A DNA stretch of 64,000 bases, from NCBI GenBank assembly GCA_008501585.1, contig QQUN01000021.1, positions 62,001 through 126,000 on the forward strand. The letters are read 5' to 3'. The position numbers were made by a program, and so were the translations under genes. Source of the stretch: Pseudomonadota bacterium. GTDB lineage: Bacteria; Pseudomonadota; Gammaproteobacteria; Burkholderiales; Rhodocyclaceae. Position 1 is the stretch's first letter; each line of letters starts with the position of its first letter. The notes under the pieces are model-generated. The model made no database searches. It was not told where the DNA came from and saw only the letters and a list, made by a program, of their open reading frames with translations. Below are positions 19,782 through 27,720 of the stretch, piece by piece.

Positions 19782-22031
19782 ATGTTTCTTCGTTCCCGCC
19801 TCCTGCGTCTGGCCGCGATCCTTGCCCTACACCGGTTTGCCGGAAGGCAATGGTGTCGTTCGCGACAGGCGTCTGCCGCCAGTGTGTTGGTCGCGATGCT
19901 GCTTGCCGGGTGCGGCAGTGCCTGGAACGATCCGTACCCGGCGGCCGAGGCGGGCGGGAACATTCTGTATTCGGCGTTCACCAACCGCCCGAAGCATCTG
20001 GATCCGGTGCAGTCGTATTCGGAAGACGAGGCGACTTTTCTGTACCAGATCTATGAGCCCCCCCTGCAGTATCACTACTTGCAGCGGCCGTATGCGCTGA
20101 TTCCCGGTTCGGCGGCGCAGATGCCGGTGCTGACGCACTACAACAAGGATGGCGTCCGTCTGGGCGAGGATGCGCCGGTCGAGCAGGTGGCCTACACGGT
20201 CTACGATATTCGTATCCGCGAGGGGGTGATGTACCAGCCGCACCCTGCGTTTGCGACCGACGAGCGTGGTCAGCCGGCCTATGTGCCGATGCCGCCCGGC
20301 GTGCTCGACACCGTGGTGGCCATCCCCGATTTCCCACTGACTGGAACCCGCGAGCTGACGGCGGATGATTTTGTCTATCAGCTCAAACGGCTTGCGCACC
20401 CGCGGCTGCATTCGCCGATCTTCGAGCTGATGAGTGGGTATATTCCGGGCCTGCGTCCGCTGCAGGCGGCGCTGGATGCCGCCGCCAAGGCGGCTGCCCC
20501 TGATGCGTGGATCGATCTGGATGCGTTTGCCCTCGAGGGGGTCGAGGTGGTCGACCGCTATACCTACCGGATCCGGGTCAAGGGAACGTATCCGCAACTG
20601 TCGTACTGGATGACCATGCCGTTCTTTGCGCCAGTGCCGCGTGAGGTCGACCGGTTTTATGCTCAGCCGGGGATGGCGGAGAAGAACCTGACGCTCGACT
20701 GGTGGCCGGTCGGGACTGGCCCCTACATGTTGGTGGAGAACGATCCGAACGCACGTATGGTGCTGGCGCGTAATCCCAATTACCGGGGCGAGTCCTATCC
20801 GTGTGACGCCGGCGAAGAGGATGTGGCGGCCGGCATGACGGCTGATTGCGGCAAGCCGCTCCCCTTCATCGACCAGGCGGTGTTCTCGCGCGAGAAGGAA
20901 AGCATTCCGTACTGGAACAAGTTCCTGCAGGGCTACTACGACGCATCCGGCCTGTCGTCCGACAACTTCGACCAGGCCGTGCAGATGGGCGGCGAAGGCG
21001 AGGTGGGGCTAAGTGACGAGATGCGCGAGCGCGGCATCGACCTGATTACCTCGGTGTCGCCGACGGTGATGTATCTGGGCTTCAACATGCTCGATCCGTT
21101 GGTCGGCGGGTCGAGCGAGGCGGCGCGCAAGCTGCGCCTTGCGCTGTCGATTGCCATCGACCAGGAAGAATTCATTGCGGTGTTTCTCAATGGCCGCGGC
21201 TCGGCGGCCATGCATCCGGTACCGCCGGGCATCTTCGGTCATGAGCCGGGCGAGGTGGGGATCAACCCGATGGTGTACGACTGGGTCGATGGTGCGCCGG
21301 TGCGCAAGTCGGCCGAGGTGGCGCGCCAACTCCTGGTCGAAGCCGGATACCCCGGCGGGCGGGATGCCAATACCGGCGAACCGCTGGTGATCCATCTGGA
21401 CACCACCTCGTCGGGCCTCGGGCAAAAGTCCTATGTGGACTGGCTGACCAAACAACTGAAAAAAATCGACCTGCAGCTGGTGGTGCGGGGGACCGACTGG
21501 AACCGCCTCCAGGACAAGCTGCGCAAGGGTAATGCGCAGATGTTCTTCATGGGCTGGAACGCGGACTATCCCGATCCGGAAAATTTCTACTTCCTGCTCT
21601 ATGGTCCGCAGGGGCGCGTTGCGACGCAGGGTGAAAATGCGGCCAACTACCAGAATGCCGAGTTCGACCGGCTCTTTGAAGCCATGAAAGTGATGCCCAA
21701 CGGGGCCGAGCGGCTGGCCATCATCCGCAAGATGAACCGCATCCTTCAGCACGATGCGCCATGGATCTGGGGCTTTCACCAGAAAGCCTTCGTGCTGCAA
21801 CACGGTTGGCTGAAGAACCGCAAGCCTGGCGCGATCGTACGCAATACGCTGAAGTATCAGCGGATCGACACCGCGCTGCGCAGTGCACAGCGCGCCGCGT
21901 GGAATCGCCCGGTCGTGTGGCCACTCGGCCTGATCGGTGGTTTGCTGGTGTTGCTGATCTGGCCCATGGTGCGACGCTATCGCGCCCACGAGCGCCAGAC
22001 CATGCGCGCCGCCGATGCGGCGGGGAGCTGA
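19782..22031 (+). CDS. Peptide-type ABC transporter substrate-binding lipoprotein with C-terminal membrane segment
   Basis: About 749 residues from the ATG at 19782; TTG at 19752 and ATG at 19755 are alternatives. A lipobox (MLLAGC) puts the lipidated Cys at residue 44, after an unusually long N-region. The body is an SBP family 5 (OppA/DppA-like) protein: YSAFTNRPKHLDPVQSYS, DDFVYQLKRLAHPRLHSP, WWPVGTGPYMLVEND and MFFMGWNADYPDPENFYFLL. Near the end a hydrophobic stretch (PLGLIGGLLVLLIWPMV) followed by Arg-rich residues predicts a membrane segment, which such proteins normally lack. It is followed 3 bases later by the first permease. The likely substrate is an oligopeptide, but the sequence does not prove this. 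Confidence 0.85.
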   Translation: MFLRSRLLRLAAILALHRFAGRQWCRSRQASAASVLVAMLLAGCGSAWNDPYPAAEAGGNILYSAFTNRPKHLDPVQSYSEDEATFLYQIYEPPLQYHYLQRPYALIPGSAAQMPVLTHYNKDGVRLGEDAPVEQVAYTVYDIRIREGVMYQPHPAFATDERGQPAYVPMPPGVLDTVVAIPDFPLTGTRELTADDFVYQLKRLAHPRLHSPIFELMSGYIPGLRPLQAALDAAAKAAAPDAWIDLDAFALEGVEVVDRYTYRIRVKGTYPQLSYWMTMPFFAPVPREVDRFYAQPGMAEKNLTLDWWPVGTGPYMLVENDPNARMVLARNPNYRGESYPCDAGEEDVAAGMTADCGKPLPFIDQAVFSREKESIPYWNKFLQGYYDASGLSSDNFDQAVQMGGEGEVGLSDEMRERGIDLITSVSPTVMYLGFNMLDPLVGGSSEAARKLRLALSIAIDQEEFIAVFLNGRGSAAMHPVPPGIFGHEPGEVGINPMVYDWVDGAPVRKSAEVARQLLVEAGYPGGRDANTGEPLVIHLDTTSSGLGQKSYVDWLTKQLKKIDLQLVVRGTDWNRLQDKLRKGNAQMFFMGWNADYPDPENFYFLLYGPQGRVATQGENAANYQNAEFDRLFEAMKVMPNGAERLAIIRKMNRILQHDAPWIWGFHQKAFVLQHGWLKNRKPGAIVRNTLKYQRIDTALRSAQRAAWNRPVVWPLGLIGGLLVLLIWPMVRRYRAHERQTMRAADAAGS

Positions 22032-22034
22032 GCC

Positions 22035-23012
22035 ATGTGGGCCTATCTCGTCCGTCGCCTGCTGTACGCGCTGCCCATCCTGATCGGAGTGAATCTGATC
22101 ACCTTTGCGCTGTTTTTCGTGGTGAACACACCGGATGACATGGCGCGGATGCAGCTCGGGGTCAAGCGTGTCACGCCGGAAGCCATCGAGCGCTGGAAAG
22201 CCGAGCGGGGCTATGACAAGCCCTTGTTTTTCAACGCGGCTGCCGAGGGTAGCGGTCAACTGACCGACACGGTGTTCTTCGACAAGTCCCTGCGGATGTT
22301 CGTGTTCGACTTCGGGGCGGCCGACGATGGGCGCGACATTGCGCGGGAGATCCGGCAGCGGATGGGGCCATCGCTGGCCATCGCCGTGCCCACCTTTGTG
22401 CTCGGGCTGTTCGTGACGGTGAGCTTTGCCCTGATGCTGGTGTTCTTCCGCGCGACGGCGCTGGACTTCTGGGGCGTCGTGCTGTGCGTGGCCATGATGT
22501 CGATCTCCAGCCTGTTCTACATCATCGGTGGCCAGTGGCTGATCTCCAAGGTGTGGCACCTGGTACCCATCTCGGGCTACGGCGGCGGGCTGGATGCGCC
22601 GCGCTTCCTGGTGTTGCCCGTCGTGCTCGGAATGATCGCCGGCATCGGCAGCAGCACGCGCTGGTACCGCACCATCTTTCTCGAGGAGATTTCACGCGAC
22701 TATGTGCGCACGGCGCGCGCCAAGGGCGTGTCGGAACTGACCGTGCTGTTCCGCCATGTGCTCAAGAACGCGATGATTCCGATCCTGACCGGGGTGGTGG
22801 TGGTCATCCCCTTGCTGTTCATGGGCAGCCTGATCATTGAGTCCTTCTTCGGGATTCCGGGGCTTGGCAGTTACACCATCGATGCCATCCAGGCGCAGGA
22901 TTTTGCCGTGGTGCGGGCGATGGTGTTCATCGGTTCGGTGCTCTATATCATCGGCCTGATCCTGACCGATCTGTCGTACACGCTGGTTGACCCGCGGGTG
23001 AGGTTCGAATGA
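22035..23012 (+). CDS. ABC transporter permease, OppB/DppB type
   Basis: 325 residues. The N-terminal helix (YLVRRLLYALPILIGVNLITF) is the hallmark of the DppB class, and the EAA loop that docks on the ATPase is present (RTARAKGVSELTVLFRHVLKNA, with the conserved Gly). Around six hydrophobic segments are visible. It starts 3 bases after the binding-protein gene and its stop overlaps the second permease as ATGA, so the three are one translational unit. An intact EAA loop implies that an ATPase partner exists, yet none is encoded next to it. Confidence 0.9.
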   Translation: MWAYLVRRLLYALPILIGVNLITFALFFVVNTPDDMARMQLGVKRVTPEAIERWKAERGYDKPLFFNAAAEGSGQLTDTVFFDKSLRMFVFDFGAADDGRDIAREIRQRMGPSLAIAVPTFVLGLFVTVSFALMLVFFRATALDFWGVVLCVAMMSISSLFYIIGGQWLISKVWHLVPISGYGGGLDAPRFLVLPVVLGMIAGIGSSTRWYRTIFLEEISRDYVRTARAKGVSELTVLFRHVLKNAMIPILTGVVVVIPLLFMGSLIIESFFGIPGLGSYTIDAIQAQDFAVVRAMVFIGSVLYIIGLILTDLSYTLVDPRVRFE

Positions 23013-24397
23013 TCGCGCACGGATTTCAGCCCGTCCTGCTATGGACCGACGCCTGCTTCTTCCTGCTTCTGCTTGCTTTTGGCATTGGCATCGTTCACGC
23101 GTGGCGCCGGCCACATCTTCGCCGCTCATGGGCGCGGGTCGGCGAACGCCCGGCGGGCATGGCGGCGATGGTCGTCTTGCTGGCGTTTCTGGCCGTCGGT
23201 GTGCTCGACAGCCTGCATTTTCGTGCGGCGCTGCCCCCGGCGGCGGGGCAGACCGACACCGTCTATGCCACTGAAGTCTCCAGCGTGCTGGATGTCATGC
23301 TGCAGTCGCAGCGCCAGAATGTGGAGCGCACCTATTCTGCCCCCTTGGCGACGCATGCCTATGTCAAGGAAACCGTCGAGCTGCCCGGCGGCGGACAGCG
23401 CCGCGATTTTCCGCGGCTGATGCACGGCGGCGCGACCCTGGCAGACCCCGCGGCGGATCATGCGGGCGATATTCTGCATCGCCTCATGGTCGGCGCGGGC
23501 GCCGGCGTCGCACTGTCCGTGGCCGGCCTGATCGGCCTGGGGGCGCTGGTCGGCGGCGTCAAGCGCCTGCTGCGCGGGGACACCCGGCTGGCTTGGCGCA
23601 GTGCCTGGGTGACCGGATCGATCCTGGCCATTGTTGCCGGCATGCTGGTATCGCTGGCTCAGGGCTACCATGTGTTCGGTACCGACAAGGTCGGACAGGA
23701 TGTGTTCTACCTGACCTTGAAAAGCGTGCGCACGGCGTTGATGATCGGCACGCTCACGACGCTGGTGACGCTCCCGCTGGCGATCGCCCTGGGCATTCTG
23801 GCCGGCTACTTCGGCGGCTGGGTGGACGATGTCATCCAGTACCTGTACACCGTGCTCAACTCCATTCCCGGCGTGTTGCTGATCGCTGCGGCGGTGTTGA
23901 TGATGCAGGTGTTCATCGAAACCCATCCGGAGTGGTTCGCCACCGCCGCCGAGCGCTCCGACGCGCGCCTGCTCGCGCTATGCGTGATCCTCGGCATGAC
24001 CAGCTGGACCGGCCTGTGCCGCTTGCTGCGTGGCGAGACCCTCAAGCTGCGCGAGCTGGAGTATGTGCAGGCAGCCCGTGCGTTTGGTGTGCCGACCGTC
24101 CGCATCCTGCTGCGCCATGTGCTGCCCAATCTCATGCATATCGTGATCATTGCGCTGGTGATGGATTTTTCCGGGCTGGTACTGGCCGAAGCCGTGCTGT
24201 CGTATGTGGGGATTGGCGTTGACCCCACCATGGCGAGCTTCGGCACCCTCATCAATGCCGCCCGCATGGAGCTGGCACGCGACCCGATGGTGTGGTGGTC
24301 GCTTGCTGCGGCCTTCGTGTTCATGTTTGTACTCGTGCTTGCCGCCAATTTGCTGGCTGACGTGGTGCGCGACGCGTTCGACCCACGCGCCACCTGA
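23009..24397 (+). CDS. ABC transporter permease, OppC/DppC type, with enlarged N-terminal part
   Basis: 462 residues, against roughly 300 for ordinary DppC proteins (YejE-like members are longer, about 340). The core from about residue 225 is standard: GTDKVGQDVFYLTLKSVRTAL (the GTDxxGRD motif), the EAA loop (YVQAARAFGVPTVRILLRHVLPN) and the C-terminal DPRAT-like end. Before the core are extra hydrophobic segments and a polar stretch of about 80 residues (LPPAAGQTDTVYATEVSSVL onward). It pairs with the preceding permease to form the channel. Confidence 0.88.
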   Translation: MIAHGFQPVLLWTDACFFLLLLAFGIGIVHAWRRPHLRRSWARVGERPAGMAAMVVLLAFLAVGVLDSLHFRAALPPAAGQTDTVYATEVSSVLDVMLQSQRQNVERTYSAPLATHAYVKETVELPGGGQRRDFPRLMHGGATLADPAADHAGDILHRLMVGAGAGVALSVAGLIGLGALVGGVKRLLRGDTRLAWRSAWVTGSILAIVAGMLVSLAQGYHVFGTDKVGQDVFYLTLKSVRTALMIGTLTTLVTLPLAIALGILAGYFGGWVDDVIQYLYTVLNSIPGVLLIAAAVLMMQVFIETHPEWFATAAERSDARLLALCVILGMTSWTGLCRLLRGETLKLRELEYVQAARAFGVPTVRILLRHVLPNLMHIVIIALVMDFSGLVLAEAVLSYVGIGVDPTMASFGTLINAARMELARDPMVWWSLAAAFVFMFVLVLAANLLADVVRDAFDPRAT

Positions 24398-24437
24398 ACG
24401 ACGACCACAGACACCCCATTGGAGTGAGCGAGAAACG

Positions 24438-25565
24438 ATGGATTGCCCCAAGTGCGGACATCGCCAGACGAACACCGAACAGTGTGATTCCTGCGGCATT
24501 TTTTTTGAGAAATACGCGCAATACCTTGCCGAGCAGGAGGTGTTCGCGTCCGCCGCCGGGGGACGCCGAACCGCTGTCGGCGATCGCGGGGCGTTTCCAC
24601 TGGTAAAGCTTGTCGTCGTGGCACTACTCCTCATTGGTGCCGCCGCGATGCTGTTGCGCCGGGAAGCCCCGGATGCGGCGCCGGCGCCTGCCCAGGCCGC
24701 CGCCGTCCCCTCCACCCCCGCGCCGGCCAGTGGCCTGGCAGGAAAGCTGTTGGCGTCTCACCCGCCGGGCAACCCCATCGAAGCCGCCCGCAATGCCACT
24801 GTCTTCATCCAGACGCCATGGGGGAGCATGGGTTCGGGGTTTATCGTCAATGCCGACTGCCGAGTGGTGACAAACCGGCATGTACTGCAGTTCGATAGCG
24901 CAAGCGCACTGCGCGCGGCAGAACAATCACCACTGATCGCCAAAGAGCTCCATCGTCGGCAATCCGAACTGCTGGCTGATCTCAAAGCGCTCGACGCCAG
25001 GTACCGCGACGAAGTCCGCCAGAATGGCAAGGGCAGCGGCGCTGCCATGACCTTGAAGCTCAAGATCGACGCCTTGCAGGACGATATCCGCGCGCTGCCT
25101 GACACCGTCCGCGATGCCGTGCGCTCTGAAATCAGCAAGACCGAACTCTATGCACGAACGGCAACCTACAAGGTCTCGCTGGTCGACGGAACCGCCTTCG
25201 ATGTGCACCAGATCGACTATGTCGACCAGCGCGACCTGGCCACCTTCCGCCTCCCGGCCGCCAACTGCCCCTACATCAAGCCCGGGCAAAGCGCGCAACT
25301 GCGCCAAGGCGAGCGGCTCTACACCATCGGTAGCCCCTCGGGCCTGACCTATACCGTCACCGCAGGCATCTTCTCCGGCTACCGGCAGGAAGGCGACCGC
25401 CGCTACCTGCAGACCGACGCACCGATCAACCCCGGTAACAGTGGCGGGCCCTTGATCACCGAGGTCGGTGACGTGGTGGGAATCAACACTGCCGTTCTGC
25501 TGGGTACGCAGGGTATCGGGTTTGCGATACCGGTGGAGGATGTGCCGGATGCTGTCGGTCGGTGA
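24438..25565 (+). CDS. Membrane-anchored trypsin-like serine protease with N-terminal zinc ribbon
   Basis: 375 residues from the ATG at 24438. The N-terminus is a zinc ribbon with CPKCG and CDSCG (Cys3, Cys6, Cys16, Cys19), followed by a hydrophobic anchor (about residues 55-73, LVKLVVVALLLIGAAAMLL) and an Ala/Pro linker. The trypsin/HtrA-type triad is His148 (TNRHV), Asp266 (QRDLATFRL) and Ser335 (GNSGGPL). The 118-residue gap between His and Asp is about twice the usual one and holds a Leu/Lys/Asp-rich helical insertion. There is no PDZ domain. With the ribbon in the cytoplasm and the protease outside, it could sense an intracellular state; that is inference. It is 40 bases after the permease gene and may be cotranscribed. 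Confidence 0.82.
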   Translation: MDCPKCGHRQTNTEQCDSCGIFFEKYAQYLAEQEVFASAAGGRRTAVGDRGAFPLVKLVVVALLLIGAAAMLLRREAPDAAPAPAQAAAVPSTPAPASGLAGKLLASHPPGNPIEAARNATVFIQTPWGSMGSGFIVNADCRVVTNRHVLQFDSASALRAAEQSPLIAKELHRRQSELLADLKALDARYRDEVRQNGKGSGAAMTLKLKIDALQDDIRALPDTVRDAVRSEISKTELYARTATYKVSLVDGTAFDVHQIDYVDQRDLATFRLPAANCPYIKPGQSAQLRQGERLYTIGSPSGLTYTVTAGIFSGYRQEGDRRYLQTDAPINPGNSGGPLITEVGDVVGINTAVLLGTQGIGFAIPVEDVPDAVGR

Positions 25566-25835
25566 TTGCGTCGTGCGTTTCGCCTACTTCGTCTTGGTGT
25601 ACTGACACGGGCATCGAATAATGCCTCGCCATCGCCAGGCGCTTCACCCGCTTTGGCAGAGAAGCAATGGCTGGTGCCCCACGAAAGTGCGACGACATCG
25701 TGTGCGGCGTGATGGCGGCACAGGCGGATGTGTAGTGTCATTGCCGAATTTCTTCGATCGACCGTATCGCAACGTCAAACGGGCGTGTCGACGATGTCGT
25801 CATTGCCGCACAGAAAGACTGTGTGCTTGTGCTGC
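25566..25835. other. Intergenic region before the T6SS effector module
   Basis: 270 bases between the protease stop and the stop of the putative immunity gene. Short open frames cross it but none has a ribosome binding site or a recognisable product. No clear terminator was found on either strand; a weak repeat (GCACAG and CTGTGTGC) near 25808 lacks a U-tract. Confidence 0.5.
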
Positions 25836-26576
25836 TCAGGCCGCCCGGCACCAAACCCACAGAGCCTTTCGTCCTTCATGCAGGGGTAGTGTCGTACCTT
25901 GCATCAGCAAGACCGTAACCCGAACGTCATCGGTATGCGCCCAAACACCGGCGCGAGTGCACTCATCTCCGCTTTCGGCGGTCAAGATGTCGTCTGGCGC
26001 GATGTGCATCGCTCCTACATTGCCACTGCCGTCGGGGTTGTAAGTCATCTCGATACGCCCGGTGGCGGCTTGCTCGGCGAATATTTCGATCCCGCCCTGC
26101 AGCGCGACAAAAAAATCCCAGTCAGACAAATTCTGCACCGTCGCTGCTGCGGTGAAATCACTGCCGTACAAACGCAAGTAGAAATCAGAGTTGTAGCTCA
26201 ACTCATAAAGGATATCGCCGTTGCCGTCGCGCAGACGCACATCGCTATACCCCGGCCTCAATCTGCCGTCGCTGTACTTTGCCGGTTCGATCTCGAGTCG
26301 CATGCCGGGGTTGGACTCGGTGATGGTGCCGTCGTGAGACTCTCGACAGATTTCGAAGACATCATTCTCCGGCGTGCGGAAAACGAAGGCTCCGTCATCG
26401 GTCCAATAGGAAAAATAGTACTTTTCACCTTCAACTTCGTAGCCGCCTCTGACGGGTAGATCGGCAAGTACGCGCGCGCCGGCGGGTTTTTCGCTGTCAT
26501 CCACAAGGTGCCAACGGCCCGTTTCATGATCGAGATCGATGATTTCGCTGCAGGTGTGATGTCTGTACAACCACAT
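25836..26576 (-). CDS. Putative immunity protein of the T6SS effector
   Basis: A 246-residue acidic soluble protein without signal peptide or membrane segment. It is rich in short beta-prone stretches with Tyr, Trp, Asp and Gly (YYFSYWTDDGAFVFRTPEND, ILYELSYNSDFYLRLYGSDF). No known family is recognised. It starts 10 bases after the stop of the putative toxin gene and is the last gene of the vgrG arm, which is the standard position of a cognate immunity gene. The immunity call is therefore from context alone. A cytoplasmic location would fit a toxin that acts in the cytoplasm. Confidence 0.5.
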   Translation of the reverse strand: MWLYRHHTCSEIIDLDHETGRWHLVDDSEKPAGARVLADLPVRGGYEVEGEKYYFSYWTDDGAFVFRTPENDVFEICRESHDGTITESNPGMRLEIEPAKYSDGRLRPGYSDVRLRDGNGDILYELSYNSDFYLRLYGSDFTAAATVQNLSDWDFFVALQGGIEIFAEQAATGRIEMTYNPDGSGNVGAMHIAPDDILTAESGDECTRAGVWAHTDDVRVTVLLMQGTTLPLHEGRKALWVWCRAA

Positions 26577-26586
26577 ATGTCATTCC

Positions 26587-27720
26587 TCAACGTGCTTTGT
26601 TTACGATCGCGTCGATCTTTTGCAATAGCTCCGCTGCCCTGCCTGGATCGCCGGTTTTCTTCTCCCGGTAGTACTCCATGATCTTGTCCCAGGGAAAGTC
26701 GTCGCCACCGGCCTGTTGTGCGCCCTCTATGATTTGTACATCACTCTTGGGAGAGCCTCTGCCAATGGCCACTCTTCGTCGCGTTTGAGGGTGAGTAACG
26801 TACCCGCGTTTGAGGTCTTCGTATGTGGGGCCTAGTGGATCCCCATAGGTATTCTGGTTTCGCTGATAGATGATTTTGCGCAAATCCGGGTCTGTCTTGT
26901 CCTTGAAGTCCTGGCCAATGCGCCGTCGCTCAAGGCTCGCGGCCCGTGCAATCTCCTCGTCGCTCTTTCCTGCTTTGCGCATACCGTCCACCAGCCCGCC
27001 AACGCGACGCTTGACCACCACCTCATACTCTAGCCGTAATAGCGGTTTTGCCGAGTGAGCCAGAGTGTTTGCCGTATCGGCTGAGCCGTCCAGTCTTGCG
27101 GGTTTGGCGCGAGAGAGCAGCTCGTCGAGTTCCTTCTTTAGGAAACGCATCGCTTCTGGGATCTTGCTCTGGCCAAGGGCCTTGAGTTTGTCGATCTGCC
27201 GCTCTACGAGCTCAAGGCGTTTGAGCTTTTCGCCAAATACAGCTTTCGCCAGCCACATGTGACGTACATCCGACAGACCCAGCTTGAGCTTGTCCGCAAT
27301 CTCGTTGAAATGCTTCAATGCCTGCCGGGCGTAATCGTCCATCGGCAGGGATTTAAGCCACTTGACCGGATCGCCCTTGCCTGCACCGCGAACCACGGCA
27401 AGAATCATCTCCAGCGCCTCATCGGCGTGTTCGCCGCCTTTGCGGACAAACTGAATCAAGATCTTGAAAACGCCTTTCAGAACGCTACCGAGTACCGGGA
27501 TCAGGCCGATCAGGGTGATCGCCAGTGCCACCCACTTCCAGGTGTCTGTCGAATCTTTCGACAACTGGTGCAGATTGGCGATTACATCCCGCACATCGGC
27601 AATCTGATCAATGATCGGAATGGCAGTGATGATGCCTGACACAATGGTTTGCGACAGGCTGGGATCGTCATTGAAGTCGCCTTGAAGGACGCCCCAGAAC
27701 CAGTCGAGCGCTTCGTCCAT
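26587..27720 (-). CDS. Putative T6SS effector (polymorphic-toxin-like)
   Basis: A 377-residue protein whose ATG overlaps the vgrG stop (TGATG). N-terminal half: two hydrophobic helical stretches (TIVSGIITAIPIIDQIADV and WKWVALAITLIGLIPVLGS), the arrangement seen as a pre-toxin translocation region in many polymorphic toxins. Middle: a charged helical region up to about residue 260. C-terminal about 120 residues: a basic domain (ERRRIGQDFKDKTDPDLRKI, IYQRNQNTYGDPLGPTYEDL, TRRRVAIGRGSPKSD) that I cannot assign; the YGDPLGPT motif resembles C-terminal toxin modules I recall from Rhs/CDI-like proteins, but this is unverified. The next gene is the likely immunity gene. No PAAR or MIX motif is seen. 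Confidence 0.6.
   Translation of the reverse strand: MDEALDWFWGVLQGDFNDDPSLSQTIVSGIITAIPIIDQIADVRDVIANLHQLSKDSTDTWKWVALAITLIGLIPVLGSVLKGVFKILIQFVRKGGEHADEALEMILAVVRGAGKGDPVKWLKSLPMDDYARQALKHFNEIADKLKLGLSDVRHMWLAKAVFGEKLKRLELVERQIDKLKALGQSKIPEAMRFLKKELDELLSRAKPARLDGSADTANTLAHSAKPLLRLEYEVVVKRRVGGLVDGMRKAGKSDEEIARAASLERRRIGQDFKDKTDPDLRKIIYQRNQNTYGDPLGPTYEDLKRGYVTHPQTRRRVAIGRGSPKSDVQIIEGAQQAGGDDFPWDKIMEYYREKKTGDPGRAAELLQKIDAIVNKAR

Noticed and set aside
25621-26043. Plus-strand open frame over the end of the putative immunity gene
   Set aside because: Composition is that of an antisense shadow, and there is no ribosome binding site or recognisable product.
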